Of a stretch of DNA of 64,000 bases, positions 1 through 10,846 are shown in pieces. The number at the start of each line of letters is the position of its first letter. Within the stretch, counting starts at the first letter, position 1. The position numbers and the translations under genes are program-made. The notes under the pieces are model-generated. The model was not told the DNA's origin. It saw nothing but the letters and a program-made list of their open reading frames with translations, and ran no database searches. Source of the stretch: an uncultured Desulfovibrio sp. Its GTDB lineage: Bacteria; Desulfobacterota; Desulfovibrionia; Desulfovibrionales; Desulfovibrionaceae. The stretch is from assembly GCA_900541395.1 (NCBI GenBank), contig UQJT01000002.1:62001-126000 (forward strand). Direction: 5' to 3'.

Positions 1-2
1 TT

Positions 3-890
3 CGGCGCTACATCACCCCGCCCGATCGTTATGTTTCAGTGTACGTGCCCCGTTACGCCCAGGCTCAGGCTTCCCTTTTGTTGCGCGACGCGTCCCTGTC
101 CGGTTCGGGATGGACCACGTATACCGTGGCCAAGGGCGACAGCATGAGCCGCATCAGCAAACGCACCGGGGTGCCGGTTACCGTTCTGCGTCAGTTGAAC
201 CGCAAGAGCGAGCCGCTCAAAGCCGGAGCCAAACTGCGCATTCCGGGCCGGGCCGGTGCCACGTTGGTGGCTTCGACTCCGGCCAAGCCCGCTTCCGGCA
301 AGGCCCGGTCCTCCACCCGGACGGCTCCGGCCACAGCGACCGCCACAAAGCACAAAGTTCAGTCCGGCGATACCTTGGGCGCGCTGGCCCTGCGGTACGG
401 GGTCAGCGTGGCGGCCCTGAGCGCGGCCAATCCACAGTTGAAGGACCCCCGGTCGATGCGGGTGGGACAGGTGCTGAACGTGCCCGGAACCTCGGCCCCG
501 GCCGCCGCTCGAACCGTGGCCCGGGCGCCCGCCGAGACGACTCCGGCGCCCTCCGTCACAAAACACAAGGTTCAGTCCGGCGACACTCTGGCCTCCTTGG
601 CCCGACGCTATAAGGTCGGCATAGATGCTCTGAGCGCGGCCAATCCGCAGCTTAAAGATCCCCATTCTCTGCGCGTGGGCCAGACCTTGACCGTTCCCGC
701 GCCGGGAACAACGGTGGCCAAGGCGACTTCCGGAAAAACCCCGACCACCTACAAGGTGCAGCCCGGCGATACCATGTGGGCCATAGCCCGTAAATTCAAT
801 ATTCCGCCCGCCGAGTTGCTGGCTCTCAACAATATGGAAGACGCCAGCCGCCTGCGCCCCGGCGATTTTGTCCGTGTGGCGCGCCATTAG
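3..890 (+). CDS. Lytic transglycosylase MltD-type, C-terminal LysM part (5' truncated by window edge)
   Basis: The frame is open to the left window edge, so this is the C-terminal part of a longer gene. Four LysM peptidoglycan-binding repeats are visible, starting near 114, 350, 558 and 750; repeats 2-4 carry the typical V-Q-S/P-G-D-T core and are joined by Ala/Pro/Thr-rich linkers. The residues before the first LysM (ITPPDRY, then YVP) resemble the segment that follows the SLT catalytic domain in MltD-like murein transglycosylases. The likely role is cleavage of periplasmic peptidoglycan, anchored by the LysM modules. The catalytic domain lies outside the window, so a LysM protein without it cannot be excluded. 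A GTG at 39 could be mistaken for the start but lies inside the frame. The TAG stop at 888 is also the first three bases of a TAGAGC repeat end. Confidence 0.85.
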   Translation, partial: RRYITPPDRYVSVYVPRYAQAQASLLLRDASLSGSGWTTYTVAKGDSMSRISKRTGVPVTVLRQLNRKSEPLKAGAKLRIPGRAGATLVASTPAKPASGKARSSTRTAPATATATKHKVQSGDTLGALALRYGVSVAALSAANPQLKDPRSMRVGQVLNVPGTSAPAAARTVARAPAETTPAPSVTKHKVQSGDTLASLARRYKVGIDALSAANPQLKDPHSLRVGQTLTVPAPGTTVAKATSGKTPTTYKVQPGDTMWAIARKFNIPPAELLALNNMEDASRLRPGDFVRVARH

Positions 891-1194
891 AGCGTTTTGC
901 CGTTGGAAACATCCGTCGGCCGGATACTATGTCCCGATCCGCGTGTTTCACGCCTGAAGCCGGAGTGTTGTTCCGCAAGCGCACCTCGACTGCGTTTCGG
1001 CATAAACGTCTGCAGGCTCGCTATGCTTGCCGACAGTCGCCAACCATGCGACGACGCCGGAGAGGAGGCTGCCCTCCGCCCGGTGTTGAGCATGTCGCGG
1101 CGGTCGACGAGAGCGCTTTACTTGAGTTCCTTTTTCAGGATACAAATGAAAAACCGTATTGGACGGAAAAACGACAACAATCAAGGAAGATGAT
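888..1194. other. Intergenic region with a degenerate TAGAGC repeat left end
   Basis: About 300 bp separate the LysM gene from the Tim44-domain gene. The region opens with TAGAGCGTTTTGCCGTTG, which matches the left end of the 149-bp elements at 37510, 41584 and 42773 in 15 of 18 positions and then diverges. No matching GCTCTA right end is seen. Around 1040-1065 there is a CGACGCCGGAG block also found in the diverged repeats near 10797 and 12535. Reading frames through this stretch look like chance frames in GC-rich DNA; I see no gene in it. Confidence 0.45.
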
Positions 1195-2136
1195 ATGAAA
1201 AAATGGAAAGTGCTCGCCGTGGCGGCCGCCTGTCTGGCCGCCTTTGCGCTGACGACGCCGCCGGACGCCGACGCCGCCCGCCTGGGCGGGGGCCGGAGCT
1301 TCGGCGGCTCGTCGAGTATGAGCCGTCCCGCGCCCATGCCGCGCACTCCCTCGGGTTCCACCTTCCAACAGCAGCCCGGTTCGACCCTGAATCGTCAGGC
1401 CACGGCCGGCGCGGCCACGGCGTCGCGCTTCGGCGGTATGGGCGGCCTGTTCGGCGGCCTGCTGGCGGGCAGCCTGCTCGGTTCATTGTTTATGGGCCAC
1501 GGTTTTGCCGGAGGCGGCGGCCTGCTCGACATCGTCATTATCGGTTTGGTGATCTATTTTGTGGTACGCTTTCTGCGTCGCCGCCGCGACACCTCGCCGG
1601 ACGCGCAAAATCCTTATGCGGGCCGCACAGATGCCGGCTACGGCAATCCCACGTACGGCAATACGGGCCGGCCTCACGCGGGCGCGGGCTCGGCCTGGGA
1701 CAACCTGCGCAGCGCCGGAGCGGCCGCGACGCGCAACTACGACGAACCGCAGAGCGACGCCATCCCGGCTGATTTTGACCGTGAGGAATTTTTGCGCGGA
1801 GCCAAAATGGCCTATGTACGGATGCAGGAATCATGGGACAAGCGTGATCTGGACGATATCGCCCAGTTCGCCACCTCCGCCGTTCTGGACGTGCTCAGAA
1901 CTCAATTGGCCGAGGAACCCACGCCGACCACCACGGAACTGCTGATGGTCAACGCCTCGCTTATGGAAGTGCGGAACGAGGGCGACAAACAGCGCGCCGC
2001 CGTGTTTTTCGACGTGCTTATGCGCGAAGACCCTCGGGCGGCCCAGCCCGAACAGGTGCGCGAAGTATGGCACTTTGTCCGCCCCCTGGACGGTTCCGAA
2101 TCCTGGCGTCTGGACGGCATTCAGCAGGTGGCGTGA
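1195..2136 (+). CDS. Tim44/Mba1-domain membrane protein
   Basis: A 313-residue protein. The ATG at 1195 is chosen because AAGGAAG lies 5 bp upstream and the N-terminus is then a clean signal sequence (MKKWK, then an Ala-rich stretch to about residue 25). A Gly/Ser/Pro-rich linker follows, then one membrane segment around residues 105-125 (LLDIVIIGLVIYFVVRFL) ending in an Arg cluster. The C-terminal half, about residues 190-313, resembles the Tim44-like domain: FLRGAKMAYVRMQESWD opens it, with a regular helix/sheet pattern to the end. Bacterial Tim44-like proteins are inner-membrane proteins of unclear function, sometimes linked to membrane-protein handling. It is monocistronic here. Confidence 0.8.
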   Translation: MKKWKVLAVAAACLAAFALTTPPDADAARLGGGRSFGGSSSMSRPAPMPRTPSGSTFQQQPGSTLNRQATAGAATASRFGGMGGLFGGLLAGSLLGSLFMGHGFAGGGGLLDIVIIGLVIYFVVRFLRRRRDTSPDAQNPYAGRTDAGYGNPTYGNTGRPHAGAGSAWDNLRSAGAAATRNYDEPQSDAIPADFDREEFLRGAKMAYVRMQESWDKRDLDDIAQFATSAVLDVLRTQLAEEPTPTTTELLMVNASLMEVRNEGDKQRAAVFFDVLMREDPRAAQPEQVREVWHFVRPLDGSESWRLDGIQQVA

Positions 2137-2216
2137 TGTTGATCTTCTCTGGAAAGCGGGGGAGGGCCTGCCTCCCCTGAGCCTGTCGGCACGGAAGGGT
2201 GCCTTTTGATCAGTAT

Positions 2217-2322
2217 GGGCCGCGCCGCCTTTGAATCGATGCGCTATGCCGACATGACGGCATGATGCGGGGGCAAAGGCGGCGCGGCCCGTATAATACG
2301 GGGCCGGGGGAATTATTCCCCC
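2217..2322. terminator. Large inverted repeat plus terminal hairpin between convergent genes
   Basis: A perfect 17-bp inverted repeat (2217-2233 with 2274-2290) encloses a 40-nt loop holding a smaller hairpin (ATGCCG/CGGCAT). Close by, a 7-bp hairpin with arms GGGGGAA/TTCCCCC lies at 2306-2322, six bases from the stop of the minus-strand gene that ends at 2328. The position between two convergent genes fits a bidirectional transcription stop. A long T run is missing, so the large arm is a weaker call as an intrinsic terminator. Confidence 0.5.
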
Positions 2323-2327
2323 CTGGT

Positions 2328-3434
2328 TTATTCTTCGTCATTCATCGGGCGGCCGGGATGACCGGCCGAAGCCTTGTGCAGGGCCTGTAGGGCGACACGG
2401 GCCTCTTCCCAAGAGGGTTCGGCAAACACGGTGTCGCGGGAAGGGACGACGTTCACCACGCGGGCCTCGCCGTCGTTTCCGGCGGGGGTAACCCGGACCG
2501 GCGTTCGTCCGTCGCCCGCCTCGGCGGCCCGACAGGCTTTGGGGGAATAAGAGGCCACCAGGGCCGCGGCCGCCAAAGTGGCCTCCTCGGTCCAGGGAGA
2601 GCGTTCCGGAGCCGCGCTGCGGCCCAAAGCCAGGGGACCGGGAAAGCCCGCCGCCTTGAACAGCCGATCGCCGGGCCGCGCCAGTCCGGCAAAGGCTTCG
2701 TTGTCGGCCTGGTTGCGCCCCACGGACAGCCACCAGTCCCCGTGCCACAACTGACGGCCCACGTTGGACAGCCGATAGTCGGCCGCGCCGGGCCGGGCCA
2801 GACGGGTGAGCAGGGGCCAGTAGCGGCGGGCGTTTTCCTTTTCCGTCAGCATGCAGCCTCCGGCCGGGGTGGGGATGTCCGTAATGCCCATCCGGGCGGC
2901 CAGTTCCAGTTGATCCTTGCGGCCCCGCCCGGAAATGCCGAGCAGGCGCGAACGATCCACCAGTCCGGATTCTTCGGCGTCGGTGGGGTCAAGACGCAGG
3001 GCGCACAGAGGACGCAGCAGCAGATCGCGGACACCGGCATCCCGACGGATGACGTTCAGCGTGTCGCGTCGCTGCGACATGGGCCTCTGGCCCAGTACCT
3101 CGCCCGACGCGATGAAGCGCGCCCCGTGGCGGTCCATGCGTTCCCGCGCCCGGCGCATCATGAGTATCTTGCAGTCCACGCAGGGGTTGAGCACGCTGCC
3201 GTAGCCGTAGACCGGCCCGGCAGCCAGCAGGGCCGCGTAATCGTCCCCGACGTCCACGATCTCGATATCCAGACCGTAGACCTTTTCCCAATGGCGGACG
3301 CGGCCCGGTTTGCCGAAAAAGGGCGAGACAAAGTGCAGACATTTGATGCTCAGCCCCTGGTCCGTAAGCAGACGGGCGGCCAGGATGCTGTCCAGTCCGC
3401 CGGAAAAAAGGGCGATGCCGTCGTAATGTTTCAT
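2328..3434 (-). CDS. PP-loop ATPase related to tRNA 2-thiouridylases (TrmU/ThiI-like)
   Basis: A 368-residue protein on the minus strand. It begins MKHYDGIALFSGGLDS, the SGGxDS pyrophosphate loop of ATPases that adenylate tRNA. Further on are NPCVDCK (about residue 82), ASGEVLGQRPMSQ and GGCMLTE (about residue 190), a pattern seen in Desulfovibrio proteins usually labelled tRNA thiouridylase. The first 240 residues make up the catalytic PP-loop domain. The last 120 or so are not assigned and lack the usual MnmA beta-barrel. The start at 3434 places the PP-loop next to the N-terminus; an upstream in-frame ATG at 3521 would add 29 residues that do not look like the family. A tRNA sulfur-insertion role is inferred from family only. 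Confidence 0.75.
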   Translation of the reverse strand: MKHYDGIALFSGGLDSILAARLLTDQGLSIKCLHFVSPFFGKPGRVRHWEKVYGLDIEIVDVGDDYAALLAAGPVYGYGSVLNPCVDCKILMMRRARERMDRHGARFIASGEVLGQRPMSQRRDTLNVIRRDAGVRDLLLRPLCALRLDPTDAEESGLVDRSRLLGISGRGRKDQLELAARMGITDIPTPAGGCMLTEKENARRYWPLLTRLARPGAADYRLSNVGRQLWHGDWWLSVGRNQADNEAFAGLARPGDRLFKAAGFPGPLALGRSAAPERSPWTEEATLAAAALVASYSPKACRAAEAGDGRTPVRVTPAGNDGEARVVNVVPSRDTVFAEPSWEEARVALQALHKASAGHPGRPMNDEE

Positions 3435-3829
3435 GCCCCGTGTGATAGCCGGTCGGCGCGTCTCCCGCAAGAGGCGCTCCGTCCGCGCGCCCCGTGGATC
3501 GAGGCCTGCGGCGCTATGCATAAAATAAGGGATTATGCGTTGTTATTGATAAAATCCCTTGCCGTGACGACTCCGGAGCGTTATATTTCTTCGGAGTTCG
3601 TCGACCAGATCGACATTCCGGAAAATCGCAAGTGGAGCGGAGCGTGCCGCGCTGTCGTTGCGGCTGATTTTACTGTGTTTTATACCCGTTGCGCATGTCG
3701 CCGTCGGCGGCGCGCCGTGAAGCGGAGGCTGCCGTCGGACCGCCTGCGCCGGAAGCGGCTCCGCTTCTTGCCCCGGTTCATGCCTTTTGCTAATGTCACC
3801 CGATTCCATCCGCAGGGAGTATCCTTAAA
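3435..3829. promoter_or_regulatory. Divergent intergenic region upstream of recA
   Basis: This 395-bp gap separates the minus-strand PP-loop gene from recA. A plausible sigma-70-type promoter reading toward recA is TTGCCG (3559-3564), 16 bp, TTATAT (3581-3586). A compact palindrome, GAAGCGG-CT-CCGCTTC, lies near 3751. I looked for a LexA box and found only the half site CTGT at 3673 without its ACAG partner, so SOS control of recA is not supported by what I can see. A reading frame across part of this stretch has no family-like content. Confidence 0.4.
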
Positions 3830-4954
3830 ATGGCGAAAAAGCCTGTTGTTTCACCGGAAGAAGCGCGCCGCGAGGCGCTGAAAACCGCCCTCGGCACCAT
3901 CGAGCGCAAGTACGGCCAGGGCGCGGTCATGAAACTTTCGGATAACGCGCACGTTCGCGTGCCGGTCATTCCCACAGGGTCCATCGGTCTTGACCTGGCT
4001 CTGGGCATAGGGGGCATCCCGCGCGGCCGCGTGACCGAAATTTACGGTCCCGAATCGTCGGGCAAAACCACTCTGACGCTGCACATCATTGCCGAATGCC
4101 AGAAGCTGGGCGGCACAGCGGCCTTTGTGGACGCCGAACACGCCCTGGATATCAGCTACGCCGCCCGTCTGGGCGTCAAAACCGACGAGTTGCTTATCTC
4201 CCAGCCCGATCACGGCGAACAGGCTCTGGACATCGCGGATATGCTGGTCCGTTCCGGCGCGGTGGACCTGGTGGTGATCGACTCGGTGGCGGCCCTCATC
4301 CCTCAGGCCGAACTGGAAGGCGCTATGGGCGAAACCCAGGTGGGCGGCCATGCTCGCCTGATGTCCCACGCCATGCGCAAGCTGACCGGCACCATCCACA
4401 AATCGCGCACCTCGGTCATCTTCATCAACCAGATACGCATGAAGATCGGCCAAATGGGCTACGGCAGCCCCGAAACCACCACCGGCGGCAACGCCCTCAA
4501 GTTCTACAGCTCGGTACGCATGGATATCCGGCGCGTGCAGACTTTGAAAGACAAGGACGAGGCCTACGGTTCTCTGACCAGGGTCAAGGTGGTCAAAAAC
4601 AAGATGGCTCCTCCCTTCCGCGAAGCCAAGTTCGACATCGTGTGGGGCATGGGGATTTCCCGCTCCGGCGAAGTTCTGGACCTGGCCGTGGAGGCGGGCA
4701 TCGTCGACAAAAGCGGCGCCTGGTTCGCCTACGGGTCGGAAAAGCTGGGCATGGGCCGCGAGAACGTGCGGGCCATGCTGACCGAAAATGTGGAGCTGCG
4801 CGAGGAAATCGAGCGCAAGGTCATCGAACATCTGGGCATGGACGGCGGCGTTCCGGCGCCTTCCGCGCCCGAAACGTCCGACGCGGGCTTCCTCGACGAT
4901 GGAGAGGAGGGCGCTTTGCCCCCGTTGTCCGACGCAGCGGATCAGGACTTCTAA
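3830..4954 (+). CDS. recA: Recombinase RecA
   Basis: A 374-residue RecA, the ATP-dependent strand-exchange protein of homologous recombination and co-protease for LexA-type repressors. The Walker A box GPESSGKT is at residues 73-80, Walker B LVVID at 147-151, the DNA-binding loop 2 region [13 protein letters not shown] at about 212-224, and the allosteric Gln follows IFIN at about 201. The C-terminus is acidic and Asp-rich, as usual. The ATG at 3830 follows AGGGAGTATCCTTAAA. The next gene is alaS, 88 bp downstream and in the same direction, so the two are probably co-transcribed. Confidence 0.98.
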   Translation: MAKKPVVSPEEARREALKTALGTIERKYGQGAVMKLSDNAHVRVPVIPTGSIGLDLALGIGGIPRGRVTEIYGPESSGKTTLTLHIIAECQKLGGTAAFVDAEHALDISYAARLGVKTDELLISQPDHGEQALDIADMLVRSGAVDLVVIDSVAALIPQAELEGAMGETQVGGHARLMSHAMRKLTGTIHKSRTSVIFINQIRMKIGQMGYGSPETTTGGNALKFYSSVRMDIRRVQTLKDKDEAYGSLTRVKVVKNKMAPPFREAKFDIVWGMGISRSGEVLDLAVEAGIVDKSGAWFAYGSEKLGMGRENVRAMLTENVELREEIERKVIEHLGMDGGVPAPSAPETSDAGFLDDGEEGALPPLSDAADQDF

Positions 4955-5042
4955 ATATCGCCATTACGGCGGACGCTCCTCCGGGGCGTCCGTCTTGGGC
5001 GCCGTTTCGCGCGCCCACCCCGCCGACCCTTCAGGAGACGCC

Positions 5043-7700
<2,658 letters not shown>

Positions 7701-7762
7701 GAAGCGCGCGTCCGCGCGGGCGTCCGACGAACATCCGCGCGGAACGTATCCGGGCGATTGCC

Positions 7763-7813
7763 CCTGCCGTCGCCGCCCGGAAGAATTTTTCCGGGCGGCG
7801 ACGGCAGGCGGTT
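7763..7813 (+). terminator. Terminator-like hairpin after alaS
   Basis: A perfect 20-bp inverted repeat (7763-7782 with 7789-7808) closes a 6-nt loop, GAATTT. It sits 62 bp after the alaS stop, and the bases just after the stem are CGGTTTTAC, giving a short T run. This is the best candidate for the end of the recA-alaS transcript. Confidence 0.7.
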
Positions 7814-7863
7814 TTACGGGGGCTTACGTTCGGCGCGTCTCCGGAGCGCACGCGGGAGGATAT

Positions 7864-8709
7864 ATGCCCACGCTTGACGTGTACTGGGGGGATAATCTTC
7901 CGCTGTTGCGGGCCTTGCCTGACGCCTGTTTTGATCTCATCTACGTCGATCCGCCGTTCAATACCGGCCGAAAGCAGCAACGCACGCAACTGATGACCGT
8001 GCGCGACGAGGCCGGGGATCGGATAGGCTTCCAGGGCCGCCGCTATAAAAGCATCAAGATGGGGACCCGGGGGTACGACGACGCCTTCGAGGACTTCCCG
8101 GCCTTTCTGGAACCGCGTATGCGCGAGGCCGCCCGTGTGCTCAAACCCGACGGCAGTCTTTTCTTTCATATCGATTACCGCGAGGTGCATTACTGCAAAG
8201 TCATGCTGGACGGCATCCTCGGGCGCGAATGTTTCATGAACGAAATCATCTGGGCCTATGACTACGGGGCCCGCACCCGTTCGCGCTGGCCCGCCAAGCA
8301 CGACAATATCCTGTGGTACGCCAAAAACCCCGCGTCCTATACCTTCAACTACGAGGCCATGGACCGCATTCCTTATATGGCCCCGGCTCTGGTGGGCAAG
8401 GAAAAAGCCCGTCGGGGCAAGACGCCCACCGACGTATGGTGGCACACCATCGTCAGCCCCAACGGACGCGAAAAAACGGGCTACGCGACCCAGAAGCCCC
8501 GGGGCGTCATCGACCGCATCGTGCGCATCCACTCCCGCGAGGGCGACAGCCTGTGCGATTTTTTCGCGGGCAGCGGTACTCTGGGCGCTTCGGCCTGGGA
8601 GCTGAACAGAAACTGCGTGCTCATGGACTCCAACCCCGAGGCCTTGCGGGTTATGGAAAAACGCTTCGCAAACCTGCCCGTCGCCTGGCACAACTGGCCG
8701 CCCGCGTAA
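7864..8709 (+). CDS. Beta-class DNA amino-methyltransferase, orphan
   Basis: A 281-residue site-specific DNA methyltransferase. The catalytic motif IV, DPPF, is near residue 28 and the AdoMet-binding motif I, DFFAGSGT, is near residue 238. The order IV, target-recognition region, I marks the beta class, which methylates N6 of adenine or N4 of cytosine. The start at 7864 has GGGAGGA 4 bp upstream and gives MPTLDVYWGDNL; an earlier in-frame start runs back through alaS and is rejected. No restriction endonuclease gene is adjacent: the neighbours are alaS and gmhB. It therefore looks like an orphan methylase, possibly regulatory, or the remnant of a restriction-modification system. The recognition sequence cannot be read from the protein. 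Confidence 0.88.
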   Translation: MPTLDVYWGDNLPLLRALPDACFDLIYVDPPFNTGRKQQRTQLMTVRDEAGDRIGFQGRRYKSIKMGTRGYDDAFEDFPAFLEPRMREAARVLKPDGSLFFHIDYREVHYCKVMLDGILGRECFMNEIIWAYDYGARTRSRWPAKHDNILWYAKNPASYTFNYEAMDRIPYMAPALVGKEKARRGKTPTDVWWHTIVSPNGREKTGYATQKPRGVIDRIVRIHSREGDSLCDFFAGSGTLGASAWELNRNCVLMDSNPEALRVMEKRFANLPVAWHNWPPA

Positions 8710-8718
8710 CGCGGCCGA

Positions 8719-9357
8719 CTACAGGCCCGTCGCCTCGGCCACGGCCGTCAGATCCGGCACGCACTCCAGCCGGGTGACGATATGGGGCGGCACGGGATAT
8801 CCGGCGGCTTCCAAACTTTGGGGGGTAATGCGCGCGCGGTTCGCGTCCGTTGGGGCCAGCCCCAGTTTCACCGCGCTTTCCGCGCCGTGGCCGGTGCGCA
8901 CCAGAAAGGCGGCGGCAAAACCCGCGTTTATCGCGAACAGCAGGTCCTCGGGTTTGTCGCCGACCATATGGCAACGGGCCGGGTTCAGGTTTCGTGCGGC
9001 GCGCAGTTCCTCCCACATGCCGGTCCCGGGCTTGCGGCAGGCGCAGCCTTCGCCCGGGCCGTGGGGGCAGAAGCGGACCTCGGCAAACGAGACTCCGTAA
9101 GGTCGCAGCAGATCGTCCAGACGGGCCTGGCAGGCCCGAAAGTCCGCCTCCGAAAAATAGCCGCGCCCTATGCCCGACTGATTGGTGACCAGAAACAGAC
9201 GGACGCCCGCCCGGGCCATACGTTTCAGGGCTTCGCCCACGCCGGGCAGCAAGGCCACGCCGTCCGGATCGCATAAATAATGGCGGTCTTCGATGACCGT
9301 GCCGTCGCGGTCCAGAAACAGCGCCTGCGGGACGATGGGATGGGAGAGACGGGACAT
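8719..9357 (-). CDS. gmhB: D-glycero-beta-D-manno-heptose 1,7-bisphosphate 7-phosphatase
   Basis: A 212-residue HAD-superfamily phosphatase of the HisB-N/GmhB type. It has the nucleophile motif FLDRDGT (about residue 15), TNQSGIGRGYF, a zinc-finger-like C-P-H-G-P-x4-C-x-C cluster (residues about 107-116), RKPGTGM and GDKPEDL. GmhB removes the 7-phosphate from heptose bisphosphate in the ADP-heptose pathway for LPS core. The ATG at 9357 is chosen because the catalytic motif then lies at the usual distance; the open frame extends further upstream without family content. It converges with the methyltransferase gene and is divergent from hemW. Confidence 0.88.
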   Translation of the reverse strand: MSRLSHPIVPQALFLDRDGTVIEDRHYLCDPDGVALLPGVGEALKRMARAGVRLFLVTNQSGIGRGYFSEADFRACQARLDDLLRPYGVSFAEVRFCPHGPGEGCACRKPGTGMWEELRAARNLNPARCHMVGDKPEDLLFAINAGFAAAFLVRTGHGAESAVKLGLAPTDANRARITPQSLEAAGYPVPPHIVTRLECVPDLTAVAEATGL

Positions 9358-9467
9358 GGGCGGACTCCTGCGGTTCAAGATGGCGGTGTCCGACCATAGC
9401 GGGCCGCGTCCCGCCCGGCAAGCGGCTTCCCGCTTGACGCGGCCCCCGCTTTTTCTCATGGTGACTC

Positions 9468-10745
9468 ATGCTTCTGTACATCCACGTTCCGTTTTGCCGT
9501 CGCAAATGCCGTTATTGCGCCTTTTATTCCGAGCCGTTGGCCGGCGGGAGCCTGCCTCTGAACCCGGACGCCGCGCCGGATCACGGGCAGGAGCGCATGC
9601 AATTGTGGGTGGACACGCTGCTGATGGAAATGGCCCGGTGGGCGGATCGGCTGGGGCGGCCCGCCGTGCGCACCGTGTTTTTCGGAGGGGGCACGCCCAG
9701 CCTGGTGCCGCCGGATATCCTGGGCGCCATCCTGAGCCGCGTCCGCCGCTCCTTTCGGCTGGACGACAACGCCGAAATCAGTATGGAGGCCAACCCGGAA
9801 TCCCTGACCAGAGCATCGGCCAGGGCCTATATCCGGGCCGGGATCAACCGGGTATCGCTGGGGGTGCAGGCCCTGAACGACGACATGCTGACCTTTTTGG
9901 GGCGGCCGCATACGGTCAAGGACGCGGTGCGGGCCTACAACGCCCTGCGCGCGGCCCACTGTCGCAATGTCAGCCTGGACTTCATATGGGGGCTGCCCGG
10001 CCAGAGCGTGGCCGCCTGGTTGGGGCAGATAGGCGAAATTGTGCGCCTGCGGCCCGAGCATGTCTCCTGCTACGGCCTGACTCTGGAGCCCGGCACCCCT
10101 CTGGCCGCCATGCACGCCGCCGAAGCCTTCACTCTGCCCGCGGAACGGGAGCAGGCCGCCATGTATATGCGCGGCGCGGAGCTTCTGGAGGAAGCGGGGC
10201 TGCTCCAGTATGAAATTTCCAATTTTTCCCGTATGGGCTACCAGTGTCGCCACAATATGGGGTACTGGGAGGGGGAGGATTATCTGGGGCTGGGCCCCGG
10301 AGCCACCTCCACCCTGGGCGGCCGCCGCTGGACCAACGCCGCCGATCTGGCCGCCTGGGCCGAGGCTGTGCGCCGCCACGCCGTCGCCGCCGATGCCGAG
10401 GAACTGACCCTGACGGACCGCGTGCTCGAACTCATCATGCTGCGTCTGCGCACCGCGCGGGGCCTGCGTGTCAAGGCTTACCGCGAATTGACCGGGCGAG
10501 ACCTGCTGCGTGACCACAAGGACCTGATCCACGCCTTGCACCGCCACGGTCTGATCCGTATCCGCAACGGTTACTTATGGTTGACGCGCAACGGCATGTT
10601 GGTTTCCAACAGCATTCTGGAACGCTTTTTTGATTGCGCGCGGGAACGGCTGACCGAAGGCGGCCCGGCGGTCCGGTCCGCCGTGACCGAGGCTCGAAGG
10701 GCCGAGGGGCAAGTCGGCGAGACTTCGGAGTCGAATGGGTGTTAA
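9468..10745 (+). CDS. hemW: Radical SAM heme chaperone HemW
   Basis: A 425-residue protein of the HemN/HemW radical SAM family. The 4Fe-4S/SAM motif CRRKCRYC is at residues 10-17, followed by the FFGGGTPS motif (about residue 70), EANPE and the SLGVQ segment. A HemW C-terminal domain follows (ISNFSRMGYQCRHN, then YLGLGPGA). The Cys motif is CX3CX2C, not extended by the extra Cys of true coproporphyrinogen III oxidase HemN, so a heme-trafficking chaperone is the better call. The start at 9468 gives MLLYIHVPFC, the normal N-terminus. There is an insertion rich in Pro/Gly between residues 22 and 45. Confidence 0.88.
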   Translation: MLLYIHVPFCRRKCRYCAFYSEPLAGGSLPLNPDAAPDHGQERMQLWVDTLLMEMARWADRLGRPAVRTVFFGGGTPSLVPPDILGAILSRVRRSFRLDDNAEISMEANPESLTRASARAYIRAGINRVSLGVQALNDDMLTFLGRPHTVKDAVRAYNALRAAHCRNVSLDFIWGLPGQSVAAWLGQIGEIVRLRPEHVSCYGLTLEPGTPLAAMHAAEAFTLPAEREQAAMYMRGAELLEEAGLLQYEISNFSRMGYQCRHNMGYWEGEDYLGLGPGATSTLGGRRWTNAADLAAWAEAVRRHAVAADAEELTLTDRVLELIMLRLRTARGLRVKAYRELTGRDLLRDHKDLIHALHRHGLIRIRNGYLWLTRNGMLVSNSILERFFDCARERLTEGGPAVRSAVTEARRAEGQVGETSESNGC

Positions 10746-10754
10746 AGGATTCCA

Positions 10755-10833
10755 CCTTTGAAAATATCGACGGAGTCGAACGTGAGACTTTGTCGCGACG
10801 CCGGAGCGGTCGCTGTTTTTCGGCGGCGTCAAG
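10755..10833 (+). repeat. Diverged intergenic repeat, copy 1
   Basis: This segment between hemW and the GluQRS gene shares four blocks, in the same order and direction, with 12491-12574: CCTTTGAAAAT, CGGRGTCGARCG, GTCRCGACGCCGGAGCRGYCGC and CGGCGGC. Overall identity by eye is roughly 70 percent with small gaps. Both copies follow the end of a gene on the plus strand. It may be an old intergenic repeat or a structured element; its function is unknown. Confidence 0.45.
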
Positions 10834-10846
10834 CGACGGTGGAGGC

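Noticed and set aside
3671-3690. LexA-like box upstream of recA
   Set aside because: Only the left half CTGT is present; the ACAG half at the right spacing is missing.
4788-5042. N-terminal extension of alaS back into recA
   Set aside because: Those codons are recA in another frame; the ATG at 5043 has a ribosome binding site and the family N-terminus.
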